Assembly: GCF_026340655.1 (NCBI RefSeq)
Contig: NZ_JAPEOZ010000001.1
Span: 7,626,001 to 7,690,000 of the forward strand
Reading direction: 5' to 3'
From: Streptomyces sp. NBC_01275
Lineage (GTDB): Bacteria > Actinomycetota > Actinomycetes > Streptomycetales > Streptomycetaceae
Length of the DNA: 64,000 bases
The notes below the pieces were generated by a model. The model did not search any database and was not told the origin of the DNA. It saw nothing but the letters and a program-made list of their open reading frames with translations. Each line of letters begins with the position of its first letter. The first letter of the stretch is position 1. This document shows positions 16,449 to 25,700 of this stretch, piece after piece. A program made the translations under genes and the position numbers.

Positions 16449-16646
16449 CTACCAGAGGTAGCCGCCGCTGGGGTCGGAGACCGAGTGGCCCTCGACGTCC
16501 GAACCCGCGGCCTCGACCCGGGACTTGACGCTCAGCAGGACGTTGACCTCGTCCTCGGTGAGGGACTTGAGCACCGCCTGCTGGGCGTCGGTGGCGTCGG
16601 TCACGGAGAAACCGGCCTCGGCCAGCTTGTCGATCTTGTCTGCCAT
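16449..16646 (-). CDS. RiPP precursor peptide, aroma-sacti-like
   Basis: A 65-residue peptide. The leader-like N-terminus (MADKIDKLAEAGFSVTDA, later LTEDEVNVLLSVKSRVEAAG) is followed by a short tail ending SDPSGGYLW. The acidic EDEVxVLLSxKxR leader and an aromatic C-terminus resemble the 'aroma-sacti cluster' precursors annotated near radical SAM genes; this match is from memory. The ATG at 16646 has its own GAGGAG ribosome site 6 bases upstream. It is also in frame with the preceding exporter without an intervening stop. The probable core is the last dozen residues; there is no Cys, so thioether links are ruled out. Confidence 0.75.
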   Translation of the reverse strand: MADKIDKLAEAGFSVTDATDAQQAVLKSLTEDEVNVLLSVKSRVEAAGSDVEGHSVSDPSGGYLW

Positions 16647-17999
16647 GGTGATCTCCTCGGTTGACGAGCCTGCGCGTCTCGCGCACGGGGCTCTGGTTTC
16701 CCGGTGCGGCGCACCGGAGTTCAGGGGGGCAGGGCCGGGCGTCGGCTCCTCGGCCCGGCCGGCGCCGTCGTCCGCGCCGGACGGCGGCGCCGTGTGCGGT
16801 ACGTCGCCGAGCCGGACGGCGACCACGACAGCGGTGAGCAGCAGGGCGGCGCCCGCCATCAGCAGCAGGCTTCCGAGCCCGGTCCACACGACCAGGGCCG
16901 CCGCCAGCGCGGGGGCCAGTACGTTCAGCACGGCCGGCACGGAATTCATGAGCGCCCATACCCGGCCGGTCAGTTCGACCGGCGTCTCGGAATGTACGAC
17001 GCTGGGGAAAGTGACAAGGATTCCGGCACTTGCGATTCCCAGAAGGAAAATAACACACAGCCATACGGCGGAGTCAATACGTATTTCTCGGACAATGGCG
17101 AATCCGATGACGACGATGATGCAGCCGATCACCAGGACCGACCCCGCCATGGTGAGGAAAGGCCGCAGCCGCGCCGCGAAACGGCCCATGAGCAGCGAAC
17201 CCACGACCCCGCCCAAGCCGACGGCGGACACCATGTAGCCGATGTAGGACGTGCCCATTCCGAGTGCCGGCACGATCAGGGCGGCCATCGAATCGTAAAG
17301 GAAGACGACGAACATCAGGCTGCACATGACGAACAGCAGGGAACGCAGAAGGCGTGATCCGAAAACGTGCTGGAATCCTTCTCTCAGCTCTTTGAAATAG
17401 TGCAGATCTGTATTCCGGGAAGGCGACGACGTGGTGCGCAGGGCGCGGGCGGTGATCACCCCGACGAGAAACGTGCATGCATTGGCCGCGAACACGGCCC
17501 GGGGCGACATGAGGGCGACCAGCAGACCGCCGAGCGCGGGCCCGAGGATCTTGACCGACTGCATCGCGGTCTGGAGCAGCACGGTGGCGGCCTGGACGCC
17601 GTCGGGCGGCACCGAGACCCGTAGCTGGATCTGGCCCGCGAGCCCGCCGACCGAGCCCAGCGCCGAACGGACCAGCACCAGCCCGGCCGCCCAGTACACC
17701 CCGGGGACGACCACCAGGCCCAGGGTGAGCCCCGCCTGCACGAGGTCGGTGAAGATCAGCACCCGGCGCGACTGCCGACGGTCCACCAGCACCGCCAGGA
17801 ACGGGGTCGCCAGCAGCGGCAGCATGCTCGCGGCCACCACCAGCGCCAGGTCGCCCGCGCCGCCGTGCCAGACCGTGGTGACCAGCACCAGCAGCGCCAC
17901 CTGGTCCAGCCAGTCGCCCAGACCGGAGACCACCGTGCTGCTGTACAACAGCCGGAAGTCGCGGCCCGCCAGCGGGCCCGGAACCCGCGCGCGGCTCAT
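16449..17999 (-). CDS. MFS exporter, reading through in frame into the RiPP precursor
   Basis: A major facilitator-type protein of about 450 residues with roughly 12 hydrophobic helices, beginning MSRARVPGPLAGRDFRLLY. It is probably the exporter of the modified peptide. After the last helix a Pro/Gly-rich tail (PPSGADDGAGRAEEPTPGP) continues without a stop into the precursor, giving a 516-residue frame. The precursor also has its own start, so two products are possible: free precursor and exporter-precursor fusion. The start overlaps the upstream gene by ATGA. The stretch at about 17030-17430 has unusually AT-rich codons (TGTGTTATTTTCCTT), suggesting mosaic origin. Confidence 0.8.
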   Translation of the reverse strand: MSRARVPGPLAGRDFRLLYSSTVVSGLGDWLDQVALLVLVTTVWHGGAGDLALVVAASMLPLLATPFLAVLVDRRQSRRVLIFTDLVQAGLTLGLVVVPGVYWAAGLVLVRSALGSVGGLAGQIQLRVSVPPDGVQAATVLLQTAMQSVKILGPALGGLLVALMSPRAVFAANACTFLVGVITARALRTTSSPSRNTDLHYFKELREGFQHVFGSRLLRSLLFVMCSLMFVVFLYDSMAALIVPALGMGTSYIGYMVSAVGLGGVVGSLLMGRFAARLRPFLTMAGSVLVIGCIIVVIGFAIVREIRIDSAVWLCVIFLLGIASAGILVTFPSVVHSETPVELTGRVWALMNSVPAVLNVLAPALAAALVVWTGLGSLLLMAGAALLLTAVVVAVRLGDVPHTAPPSGADDGAGRAEEPTPGPAPLNSGAPHRETRAPCARRAGSSTEEITMADKIDKLAEAGFSVTDATDAQQAVLKSLTEDEVNVLLSVKSRVEAAGSDVEGHSVSDPSGGYLW

Positions 18000-18700
18000 C
18001 CGGCCAGGGCCACCGGGGAGCGCCGGTGGACCCGGCCGAGGACGTCCTCCATCACCTCGATCAGCCCCCTCAGGGAGTGCAGCGCGCTCACACCGAGCAG
18101 TTCCTCCTGCGCCGGGTCGAGCGGCAGCCGGTCGATCAGCCGGTGCACGTCGTCGCGGTGCTGCACGTCCAGCTGGGCGTGCCGGGCGATGGTGCGGAAC
18201 GACTCGTCCGGCAGCCCGGTCCGCACCGCCAGGTCAGCGGCCAGCCCGGGACTGGGCGGGTTGCCCTCCAGCACCGCGATGTGCCCCACGAGCGCCACCG
18301 GATGCACATGGCGCAGCCAGTAGTACTGCGAGCCGACCAGTGAGGCGATGGCCGCCCCCGGCAGCGTCGTGCGCAGCGCCTCGGGATCACCCCCGGCCAC
18401 CACGTAGTCGTCGGCCACCCACTGGTCGTGCCCGTACTCCTCACGGACGTGCTTGGCCAGGTAGCGGCCCACCAGATCGGCCACCGGGTCGCCCTGACGG
18501 GCCGTGCACTGCTCGACGGCCGCCAGCATCAGCGGCACCGTGGCCCGGATCGTCCCGTGCAGCGCCTTGAGCCACTCCAGGTACACCTGGTCGCTGTGCG
18601 GATGGGTCCACATCCGCCGGGACGCGGCGTCCACCGCCGGCATCAGCAGCCCGATCTTGTGGCGCAGCGCCCGGGATCTCGTCTGCTCCTCCACGGTCAT
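17996..18700 (-). CDS. Heme-oxygenase-fold iron-containing redox enzyme
   Basis: A 234-residue all-helical protein resembling the heme-oxygenase-like diiron oxidase family (CADD/TenA-like fold). Possible metal ligands appear in HVREEYGHDQW and in ARHAQLDVQHRDDVHRLI. The start ATG overlaps the stop of the upstream radical SAM gene (ATGA), and its stop overlaps the exporter start. This tight packing places it in the RiPP pathway, presumably for oxidation or bond cleavage of the peptide. The substrate and metal site are inferred. Confidence 0.75.
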   Translation of the reverse strand: MTVEEQTRSRALRHKIGLLMPAVDAASRRMWTHPHSDQVYLEWLKALHGTIRATVPLMLAAVEQCTARQGDPVADLVGRYLAKHVREEYGHDQWVADDYVVAGGDPEALRTTLPGAAIASLVGSQYYWLRHVHPVALVGHIAVLEGNPPSPGLAADLAVRTGLPDESFRTIARHAQLDVQHRDDVHRLIDRLPLDPAQEELLGVSALHSLRGLIEVMEDVLGRVHRRSPVALAG

Positions 18701-19731
18701 CCGCCTTCCCTCAGGGCCACGCCCAGTGCCGTCACGGAGTCTGCGGCCCGCCCCGGGCGGCCCGCGATGTCGTACGCCTTCCAGCAGCCGCCGCAGACGT
18801 TCTCGAAACGCTCCTCGCGCAGGGCCTCGAAGCCGGGCAGGTCGGCCGCCGCCCCCGGGCCGAGGCGCCCCACCACCCTCAGCAGCGGGTCGTTGCGGAA
18901 CCCGGTCAGCGCCCGCGCCACGCCCTCGGGCCGCCGGGTCGGGGCACGCAGGGCGGACGGCCCGTGACCGGTGATCAGCCCCTCGTTGCAGCAGGGGATC
19001 ACCACCCCGTCGTAGCGGACCGTGGGCGAGCCGAGCAGGGTGCACGCCGCCAGTGCCCCCACCTCGTGCCGGCTCTGGAGGGCGAAGACCCCCGAGCCCC
19101 GCCCGTACCGCAGGGGGGTGATCAGCTTGGTCTCCGCCTCGTCGGCCCACCGCGGGCCGAGCGCCTCCAGCAGCAGCCCCTCGGCCGCCCGCGCGCCGTC
19201 GCCCGTGTCCAGTTCCTGGACGACGATGCGGCAGCCCGCCCGGTGGGCCGCGCGCAGCGCGCCGACGAACCGGTGGTTCGACACGCCGCCCTGGTGGAAG
19301 CCGTCGGTGCTCAGGAAGAGCGTGGAGATCCGCGGCAGCAGCCGCCGCACCCAGCCGGGCGCGGAGCCGTTCTCGCGCGCCCAGTACCCGCTGGTGAAGA
19401 CGACGGTGTCCAGCCCGGCGTCGGCGAACGCCCCGATCGCGTACGGCAGCGCCCGCTGCTCGGCGAAGGGCTCGCCGCCGGAGACCGCCACCGACCGCAG
19501 GCCGGGCAGCGCGACGATGCCGGCGACGACGTCGTGGAACGCCTCCCAGTCGGCGACCCGGCCGCCGTCCGCGCGGGCGTCCACCGAGCAGTGGGCGCAG
19601 CCGACCGGGCACTGGTCGGTGATGTACAGCAGGACCGACTCACCGCGACGGCGGCGCATCGCCTCGGTGTCGGCCAGCGTGGGGCGGTTGCGCGCCGCCT
19701 CGGTGTCAGCGGGCGTAGGACGGCTGTTCAC
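18697..19731 (-). CDS. Radical SAM enzyme with C-terminal cysteine cluster motif (second of pair)
   Basis: A 344-residue radical SAM protein. The cluster motif CPVGCAHC (about residues 41-48) and a GGEPF motif are present. The C-terminal part has CCNEG and later CGGCWKA, a SPASM/twitch-like auxiliary cluster arrangement as in RiPP-modifying enzymes. The GTG start at 19731 has a GGGAGG ribosome site and lies 26 bases inside the upstream radical SAM gene. The first about 30 residues contain a short repeat (PTPADTEA, PTLADTEA). It is a paralogue of the upstream enzyme, so the pair may act sequentially or as a heterodimer. Confidence 0.88.
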   Translation of the reverse strand: MNSRPTPADTEAARNRPTLADTEAMRRRRGESVLLYITDQCPVGCAHCSVDARADGGRVADWEAFHDVVAGIVALPGLRSVAVSGGEPFAEQRALPYAIGAFADAGLDTVVFTSGYWARENGSAPGWVRRLLPRISTLFLSTDGFHQGGVSNHRFVGALRAAHRAGCRIVVQELDTGDGARAAEGLLLEALGPRWADEAETKLITPLRYGRGSGVFALQSRHEVGALAACTLLGSPTVRYDGVVIPCCNEGLITGHGPSALRAPTRRPEGVARALTGFRNDPLLRVVGRLGPGAAADLPGFEALREERFENVCGGCWKAYDIAGRPGRAADSVTALGVALREGG

Positions 19732-20806
19732 GGCCCGCCTCCCATCCCAGGGACACCAGGCCCCCGTAGCGGCCGGAGCGGCGGTCCGAGAAGGCGGTCC
19801 CGTCCACCTGCTCCACCAACTGGCGGGCGGCGGCCTCCACCTGCCGCCCGGAGTCGGTGCGCAGGTACTCCGTCACCCTCCGCTCGGCCGCGGCGTCGCC
19901 GGACAGCGCGACGCAGTTGCCGCACATGCCCTTGTCGCACGGCCCGTCCGAGAACCGGCTCGCCACAAAGCTGGGTCCGAGCACGCGCAGCGCCCGGTAC
20001 AGCTCCCGGCGCAGGAACTCCTCGCGCAGCTCGGGCCACGACTGGCGGGACGCGTGGCCGAGGATCAGGTGCTCCGGCACGCGCCGCTCCACCAGGTCCT
20101 GGTTGCAGCAGGCGTAGACGGTGCCGTCGTAGGTGACCAGCGGCCAGGTGATCCGGTCGCACGGGTCGACGGGCGCGACCGGGACGCCGGAGGAGGGCGT
20201 GGCAGTCAGCCCGCCGAGCTGTCGCCCGCGGCCGATCGGACTCAAGGTGCCTACCAGGATGGGCACTTGGTCGTCGAACTCACGGCGCACATCGTCGATC
20301 AGGCCCTGGAGGTAGGGATCGTCGTCCCCGCGCCCGGTGAGCTGGAAGCTGACCTGCGGCACCAGCTGGCGTATGCGGTGCATCGTCCGGAAGACGTCGG
20401 CCCGGCCCACCTCGCGCTCGTGGAACTCGTCGAGGCTGGCCGCGAAGTGGTCCACCTCGCGGATCGCCGCGGACACCGGGGCCGGCAGCCGCCGGTTCTC
20501 CCGGGCGAACCACATGCCCGACAGCACGTACGAACGGGAGCCCACGGACCGGGCGGTGCGCGCCAGGTCGGCGACGAGCGCGGCCCGCAGGAGCGCCTCA
20601 CCGCCGGACATCAGCAGCAGGTCCGGGCGGGTCTCGTGGTCGAAGGACTCCACGAGCCGGCGGAACGGCGTCTCGGGATGCTGTTCGCTGGTGCTGGAGG
20701 AGTCGGTGGAGCAGTGGGCGCACGACAGCGGGCAGCGGCGGGTCAGGGCCAGATAGAGGCCGGCGGCGGGCTTGTTGCGGATGGCGCCGATTTCCAGCAG
20801 GTGCAT
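19706..20806 (-). CDS. Radical SAM enzyme with C-terminal cysteine cluster motif (first of pair)
   Basis: A 366-residue radical SAM protein. CPLSCAHC lies near residues 25-32, GGEALLR near residue 68, and the C-terminal half has CCNQD and CDKGMCGNC, consistent with an auxiliary iron-sulfur cluster. No RiPP recognition element was recognised by eye at the short N-terminus. It begins 4 bases after the GAF gene's stop and overlaps the second radical SAM gene. Together with that paralogue and the B12 enzyme the operon carries three radical SAM proteins for one precursor, implying a heavily modified product. Confidence 0.88.
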   Translation of the reverse strand: MHLLEIGAIRNKPAAGLYLALTRRCPLSCAHCSTDSSSTSEQHPETPFRRLVESFDHETRPDLLLMSGGEALLRAALVADLARTARSVGSRSYVLSGMWFARENRRLPAPVSAAIREVDHFAASLDEFHEREVGRADVFRTMHRIRQLVPQVSFQLTGRGDDDPYLQGLIDDVRREFDDQVPILVGTLSPIGRGRQLGGLTATPSSGVPVAPVDPCDRITWPLVTYDGTVYACCNQDLVERRVPEHLILGHASRQSWPELREEFLRRELYRALRVLGPSFVASRFSDGPCDKGMCGNCVALSGDAAAERRVTEYLRTDSGRQVEAAARQLVEQVDGTAFSDRRSGRYGGLVSLGWEAGREQPSYAR

Positions 20807-20810
20807 GGGA

Positions 20811-21443
20811 TCACCCCCTTCTCGATGACAGGGCGCTGGCGATCTCCTCGAGCGAGGCGAGCGTCCGCGCGGCGTTCGGGTCGTCGGTGCGGGCCAGGTC
20901 GGCGACCAGGGTGGTCAGCCGTTCGGCGGCCGCCGCGTGCCGTCCGGCGGGGCCGGGCAGCGGGCCCGCCAGCGCCAGGGCCGCCGCGCACTGGCGCGCC
21001 AGCTCCGAGACCAGCTCCAGGCCGGCGGTCGTGCCGCGCGGGCCCAGCACCGGGTCGAGCACCTCCAGAACGCCGAAGACGGACCCGCCGGTGTCCAGCG
21101 GCGCGGCGATGATGGCCTTCGGTATCCGGCCGGTGGAGGCCGCGAAGTCCCGGTTGAACTGCGCGTGGTTGTCGAGGTCGTCGGCGATCACCGCCTCCCC
21201 GCTCTGGAAGACCCACCCGGCTATGCCGCTGTAGTCGGGGATGGTCCAGCCCACCAGGCTGTCCTCCCGGGGGTCGGAGATCGCCTCCAGGACGAGTGCC
21301 TCGCCCGCCGCGTCGTGCAGGAAGACCGACGAGGCGGGAGCGCTGAAGATCAGTCGGGCCAGCCGTACGGTCGAGCGCAACACCTCGTCGCGCCGGGACA
21401 ACGGAGGGCCGCTGAGGGGGGCGTCATGCGCCGGATTCGTCAT
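20811..21443 (-). CDS. GAF-domain protein
   Basis: A 210-residue protein with one GAF fold (about residues 20-160; features such as SSVFLHD, IAGWVFQSGEAV, AAPLDTGGSVFGVLEVLDP) and a helical C-terminus. GAF domains sense small molecules or act in signalling. I place the start at the ATG at 21443, behind AAGGAG, because the longer frame begins with a low-complexity Pro/His stretch that is the opposite-frame image of the protease gene's repeats. It overlaps the protease gene by 20 bases, so translation is coupled. Its role in the RiPP operon is unknown. Confidence 0.8.
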   Translation of the reverse strand: MTNPAHDAPLSGPPLSRRDEVLRSTVRLARLIFSAPASSVFLHDAAGEALVLEAISDPREDSLVGWTIPDYSGIAGWVFQSGEAVIADDLDNHAQFNRDFAASTGRIPKAIIAAPLDTGGSVFGVLEVLDPVLGPRGTTAGLELVSELARQCAAALALAGPLPGPAGRHAAAAERLTTLVADLARTDDPNAARTLASLEEIASALSSRRG

Positions 21444-22464
21444 GGCCGGCTCCTTCGGCGGATGGGATGGATGGGGCGGATAAGACGGATGGGGCGGATG
21501 AGACGGGCACATCGGATACATCGGATGCGTCGGATGCGTCGGACCGGGCGGGTTCGTCGGGCGGGTCCGGTACGGCGGAAGCGGTGACCGGGGTGGGGGC
21601 GCGGGGCGGGTCGGACGCGTCGGTGAAGTTGTCCGAGAGGGAGGCGAGAACGTGCTTCACCTCGCTCACCGGAAGATGCGGATGCTTTCCGAGGATGCGG
21701 GCCACGAATCCGGTGACATGCGGGGTCGCGAAACTGTTCCCGGAGAGGAACGAACGGCCGCCGCCCACCCAGGGGACCTCGATTCCGACACCGGCCGCGA
21801 AGAATTCGACCGGGGGCTGCGGACTGACCTCGATGCGCTCCGCGTCGGCGATCTCGTGCGACCCGACGGAAATCACCGAGGGAAAGATCCAGGGATAGCT
21901 GCGGACCGGGCTGTTGTGCGCCGAGGCCACGATCGCCACCCGGTTGAAGTACGCCTCGTCCGCGATGTCGTGCAGCGAGGCCTTGAAGTCGCCCTTGCGT
22001 GAGGAGAGGCTGAGGTTGACGACATGGAAGCGCTCCGCCACCGCCCAGCGCAGGGCCGCCAGCAGCGCGTTGCCGTCGCCCGCGAGCCGCGGCCCCAGGA
22101 TCCGTACGCTGGTCAGGCTCACGTCCGGCGCGATCCGCCGGATGATCGCCGCGCACGCGGTGCCGTGACCGGCGGCGTCCCCCTCGTCGTCCGGGACGAT
22201 CCGGTAGCTCGGCCCGCCGTCGTCCGCGGCGTCCTGCCCGACGCGTTCCACCGCGTACGACCCCTCCAGGGGGCCGATCTCGGGATGATCCGGCGTGACT
22301 CCGCTGTCGATGACGCAGACCCGGATCTCCGCACCGCGCGACCCACCCCAGGCCCATTCCCGGTCCACTGCCGTGGAGGCCGCGACGAACGACCGGTCGA
22401 CGAGTTCCCCGGCGTTCATGTGGGCGAATCGGATCGTTGCTCGACGAAACGCTGTAGTGGTCAA
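21424..22464 (-). CDS. S8 family serine peptidase without signal peptide
   Basis: A 346-residue subtilisin-like enzyme. The catalytic triad is visible: Asp in VCVIDSGV, His in GHGTACA and Ser in GNSFATPH, with the oxyanion Asn in ASAHNSP. No signal sequence or membrane anchor is present, so it is cytoplasmic, fitting a leader peptidase for the RiPP precursor. The start is TTG at 22464 behind GGAAGG; an ATG about 45 bases downstream is possible. The C-terminal tail is a low-complexity Ser/Asp/Pro repeat coded by short tandem DNA repeats. It is the first gene of the RiPP-like operon. Confidence 0.85.
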   Translation of the reverse strand: MTTTAFRRATIRFAHMNAGELVDRSFVAASTAVDREWAWGGSRGAEIRVCVIDSGVTPDHPEIGPLEGSYAVERVGQDAADDGGPSYRIVPDDEGDAAGHGTACAAIIRRIAPDVSLTSVRILGPRLAGDGNALLAALRWAVAERFHVVNLSLSSRKGDFKASLHDIADEAYFNRVAIVASAHNSPVRSYPWIFPSVISVGSHEIADAERIEVSPQPPVEFFAAGVGIEVPWVGGGRSFLSGNSFATPHVTGFVARILGKHPHLPVSEVKHVLASLSDNFTDASDPPRAPTPVTASAVPDPPDEPARSDASDASDVSDVPVSSAPSVLSAPSIPSAEGAGHDESGA

Positions 22465-22760
22465 TGGAGCCTTCCGGTCACTGGTGGCTCTCTCGGACGG
22501 CGCGATACCGAACCGTCGGACTACCGGACCGTCCCGCTGTCGAACAGCTGAGCGGCACCCGCGGACCGATTCTGTACGAGGTTCCGGCCCTCGGACATCC
22601 CAGTTGTCTGGGGTGCTTTCCGGCCGGTCCTGCCCCTCGCGGCGCGGAAACTGACAGTTCTCTGCACTGTCGGCCGACTTACGTGGGGAGAGGGGAGAGG
22701 GGGGGGAGGGCCGCCGTGGGGTCGAGTGGTCGGCCAGGCCGAAAATGCCGGCGCCACCCC
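22465..22760. promoter_or_regulatory. Leader/promoter interval upstream of the RiPP-like operon
   Basis: This 296-base interval lies between the EccA-like gene and the S8 protease gene, both on the minus strand. It must hold the operon promoter if the operon is not read through from the ESX gene. A minus-strand TACAGAAT (about 22570-22577) is a weak -10 candidate without a good -35. A purine-rich run (GGGGAGAGGGGAGAGG, about 22684-22700) is also present. No gene is supported. Confidence 0.4.
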
Positions 22761-25700
22761 TCAGGCGGTTGCCAGGTCCTGGCCGGGCAGGTCCTCGGGG
22801 AGCAGGGTGCGCAGGTCCTCCAGGCCCGGGACGGCCATGGCGCCGAGCCGACCGGCCTGCCGGGTCGTCATCGCGTCCATCAGTTGGCGGGCCGTGCGCG
22901 CGTTGCCGAAGGAACGGTCGCGGGGAATGGCGTCGACGTACGCGTGCAGGGCGCGCAGGGTGTCCGAGCCGACGTCGTAGCCGGAGCCGGCGGCGATCCT
23001 GCCGATGATGGCGACGAGTTCGTCCGTGGTGTAGTGCTCGAACTCGACGGTCCGGCTGAAGCGGGAGGCCAGGCCGGGGTTGGAGGACAGGAAGCGGCCC
23101 ATCTCCTCGGTGTAGCCGGCGGCGATCACCACCACCTCGTCGCGGTGGTCCTCCATCAGCTTCAACAGGGTGTCGACGGCCTCCCGGCCGAAGTCCGATG
23201 CAGCGGACTCGGGGGTCAGGGTGTACGCCTCGTCGATGAACAGCACACCGCCCAGGGCCCGTTCGAAGGCCTCCTTGGTGAGCTGCGCGGTGTGTCCGAC
23301 GTACCGGCCGACCAGGTCGGCGCGGGCCACCTCCACCAGCTGGCCCTTGGGCAGGACGTCCAGGGAGCGCAGCAGGTCGGCGTAGATCCGGGCGACGGTG
23401 GTCTTGCCGGTGCCGGGCGGGCCGGAGAAGACCAGGTGCCGGCCGACGGTGGGGGTGGGCAGGCCGGCTGCCCGCCGGTGCCGGGCGGCGGTGAGCACGT
23501 TCACCAGGGCGGTCACCTCACGCTTGACGGCGGACAGGCCGATCATGGCGCCCAGTTCGGCCAGCAGCTGCGCGGAGTCGGGGCCCGCGTCCGCGTCGGC
23601 GGCGCTGTCCTCTCCGACGTCCTCGGGCAGCAGCAGCGACAGGTCGCTCTCGGCGGGGGAGTCCATGGAGCCCAGCCGGAACGCCTGCCGGTCCACCATC
23701 TCCTCGAACACCTTGCGGGCGGCGCGGCCGTTGCCGAACGTCGCGTCGCGCGGCATCCGTTCGTAGAGCCGGGCGAGCGCGTCCGAGGTGTGCGGGTCGA
23801 GTTCGTAGCGGTGGGTCTCGCACATGGTGCGGGTGATGGTGACCAGTTCGTCCACCGAGTAGTTGGCGAAGTCGATGGTGCGGGTGAAGCGGGAGGCGAG
23901 GCCGGGGTTGGAGGACAGGAAGCGGCCCATCTCCTGGGTGTAGCCGGCGGCGATCACCACCACGTCGTCGCGGTGGTCCTCCATCAGCTTCAACAGGGTG
24001 TCGATGGCCTCCCGGCCGAAGTCCGCGCCGGAGTTGCCGCTGTCGGACAGCAGCGTGTACGCCTCGTCGACGAACAGCACACCGCCAAGGGCCCGTTCGA
24101 AGGCCTCGGTGGTCTTGATGGCCGTACCGCCGATGATCTGCGCGACCAGGTCGGCCCGGGACACCTCGACCAGGTGCCCGGAGCGCAGCACGCCGAGTTC
24201 GGCGAGGATGCCGCCGTAGAGCCGGGCGACGGTGGTCTTGCCGGTGCCGGGCGGGCCGGAGAAGACCAGGTGCCTGCTCATCGGCGGGGTGGGCATGCCG
24301 AGTCTGGCGCGACGCTGGGCGAGTTCGTTGAGGTTGACCAGGGTGCGCACCTGGCGCTTGACGTCGGCCAGCCCGACCAGGACCTCCAGTTCGTCCAGCG
24401 GGCCGACGGGCGCGGCCGGCCTGTGGTCGCCGACGGTGCTCGGCCCACTTCCGGTGACGGCGGCGCCCCACTCGTCGGCGAGGGCGTTGCCGCTGCTGCT
24501 CAGCCGCTCCACGGTGAGCCGCTCACCCGGCCGGGTCTGGCGCAGACCCGCGCCCCGGTTGTCCTGGACGACGCAGCCGACCACCGAGACGGGCTCCGCG
24601 CTGTCCACCCGGATGCCGTCGCCGGTGCTGCGGCTGATCCGGCAGCCGTCCAGCTCGGCCCGGCCGCCGTCGCCGACCAGCAGCCCGTGCGCTCCGGCGC
24701 CGTCGGCGTGGACCCGGGTCAGGGTGAGCCGGCCGCCGCGTTCCACGGCGATGCCGGACGCGTGGCCGCCGTGCACCTCGCAGTCGGTGAGGGCGCCGAG
24801 GCCGCCGTCACCGACGGAGACACCGGGCCCGGTGGCGTCACGTACGGTCAGATCCCGGACCACGGGCCGGCCGCCGTCGGCGGTGCGCAGCCCCGCCGCA
24901 CCCGCTTCGATGACCATGCACTGCTCCAGGCGGCCCCGGCCGTCCTCGGTGATCTCCACACCGTGCCCGCCCGCGCCGGTGATCCTGACCCGCAGCAGGA
25001 GGGGGTCTGCGCCGGAGCGCACGGCGACGGCGGTGCCGGCGGGGTCCACCACGGTCAGGTCCTCGAACTCCGCATGGGAGCTGCCGGTGAGCAGCACCGC
25101 TCCGTCGCTGTCGGCGCAGTCCCGTACGACGGTGCCCCTGAGCAGGGGCGCGCTCGACCCGGTGACCCGGATCGCGGATGCGGCGGCGGAGTCGAACGCG
25201 CAGTCCTGGAAGGTGCCCCGGGAGCGCTCGGTGACGGCGAGACCGCTGTCCTTGGTCCTGCTGGTACGGCAGCGCAGCAGCTCCGGGTCGGCGCCGGCGG
25301 CCAGGAAGATGCCGGGGCCGGTGGTGTCGGTGACGGTGACGTCCTCCAGGGCGGGGCGGTTGGCGCTGGTGACGTAGACGCCGGCCGAGGTGTCCTGGAC
25401 GGTGGTGCGGACGACCCGGGTGGCGGAGCGGCCTTCGAGGGCGACGGCGGGCTTCCCGGTGCCGGAGATGACGCAGGCTTCGACCAGGCCCTGCGCTTCG
25501 CCGTTGGCGAGTACGCCGTTGGCCTGGGCGTCCCGGATCGTGCAGTCGCGGACCGTCGTACGGGCTTCCTCGCCCAGCACGACGGCGCTGGTGCCCAGGT
25601 TCTCGAACCGGCAGTCGTCGATGACGCTGCCGGTGGGCGCGGTGTCGACGAAGCCGGCGCCCTCCGGGTTGGAGACCCGGCAGTGGCGCATCGCCACCGA

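Noticed and set aside
16449..16646. Precursor as a thioether-bridged sactipeptide or lanthipeptide
   Set aside because: The peptide contains no Cys, so neither sulfur-to-alpha-carbon links nor lanthionines can form.
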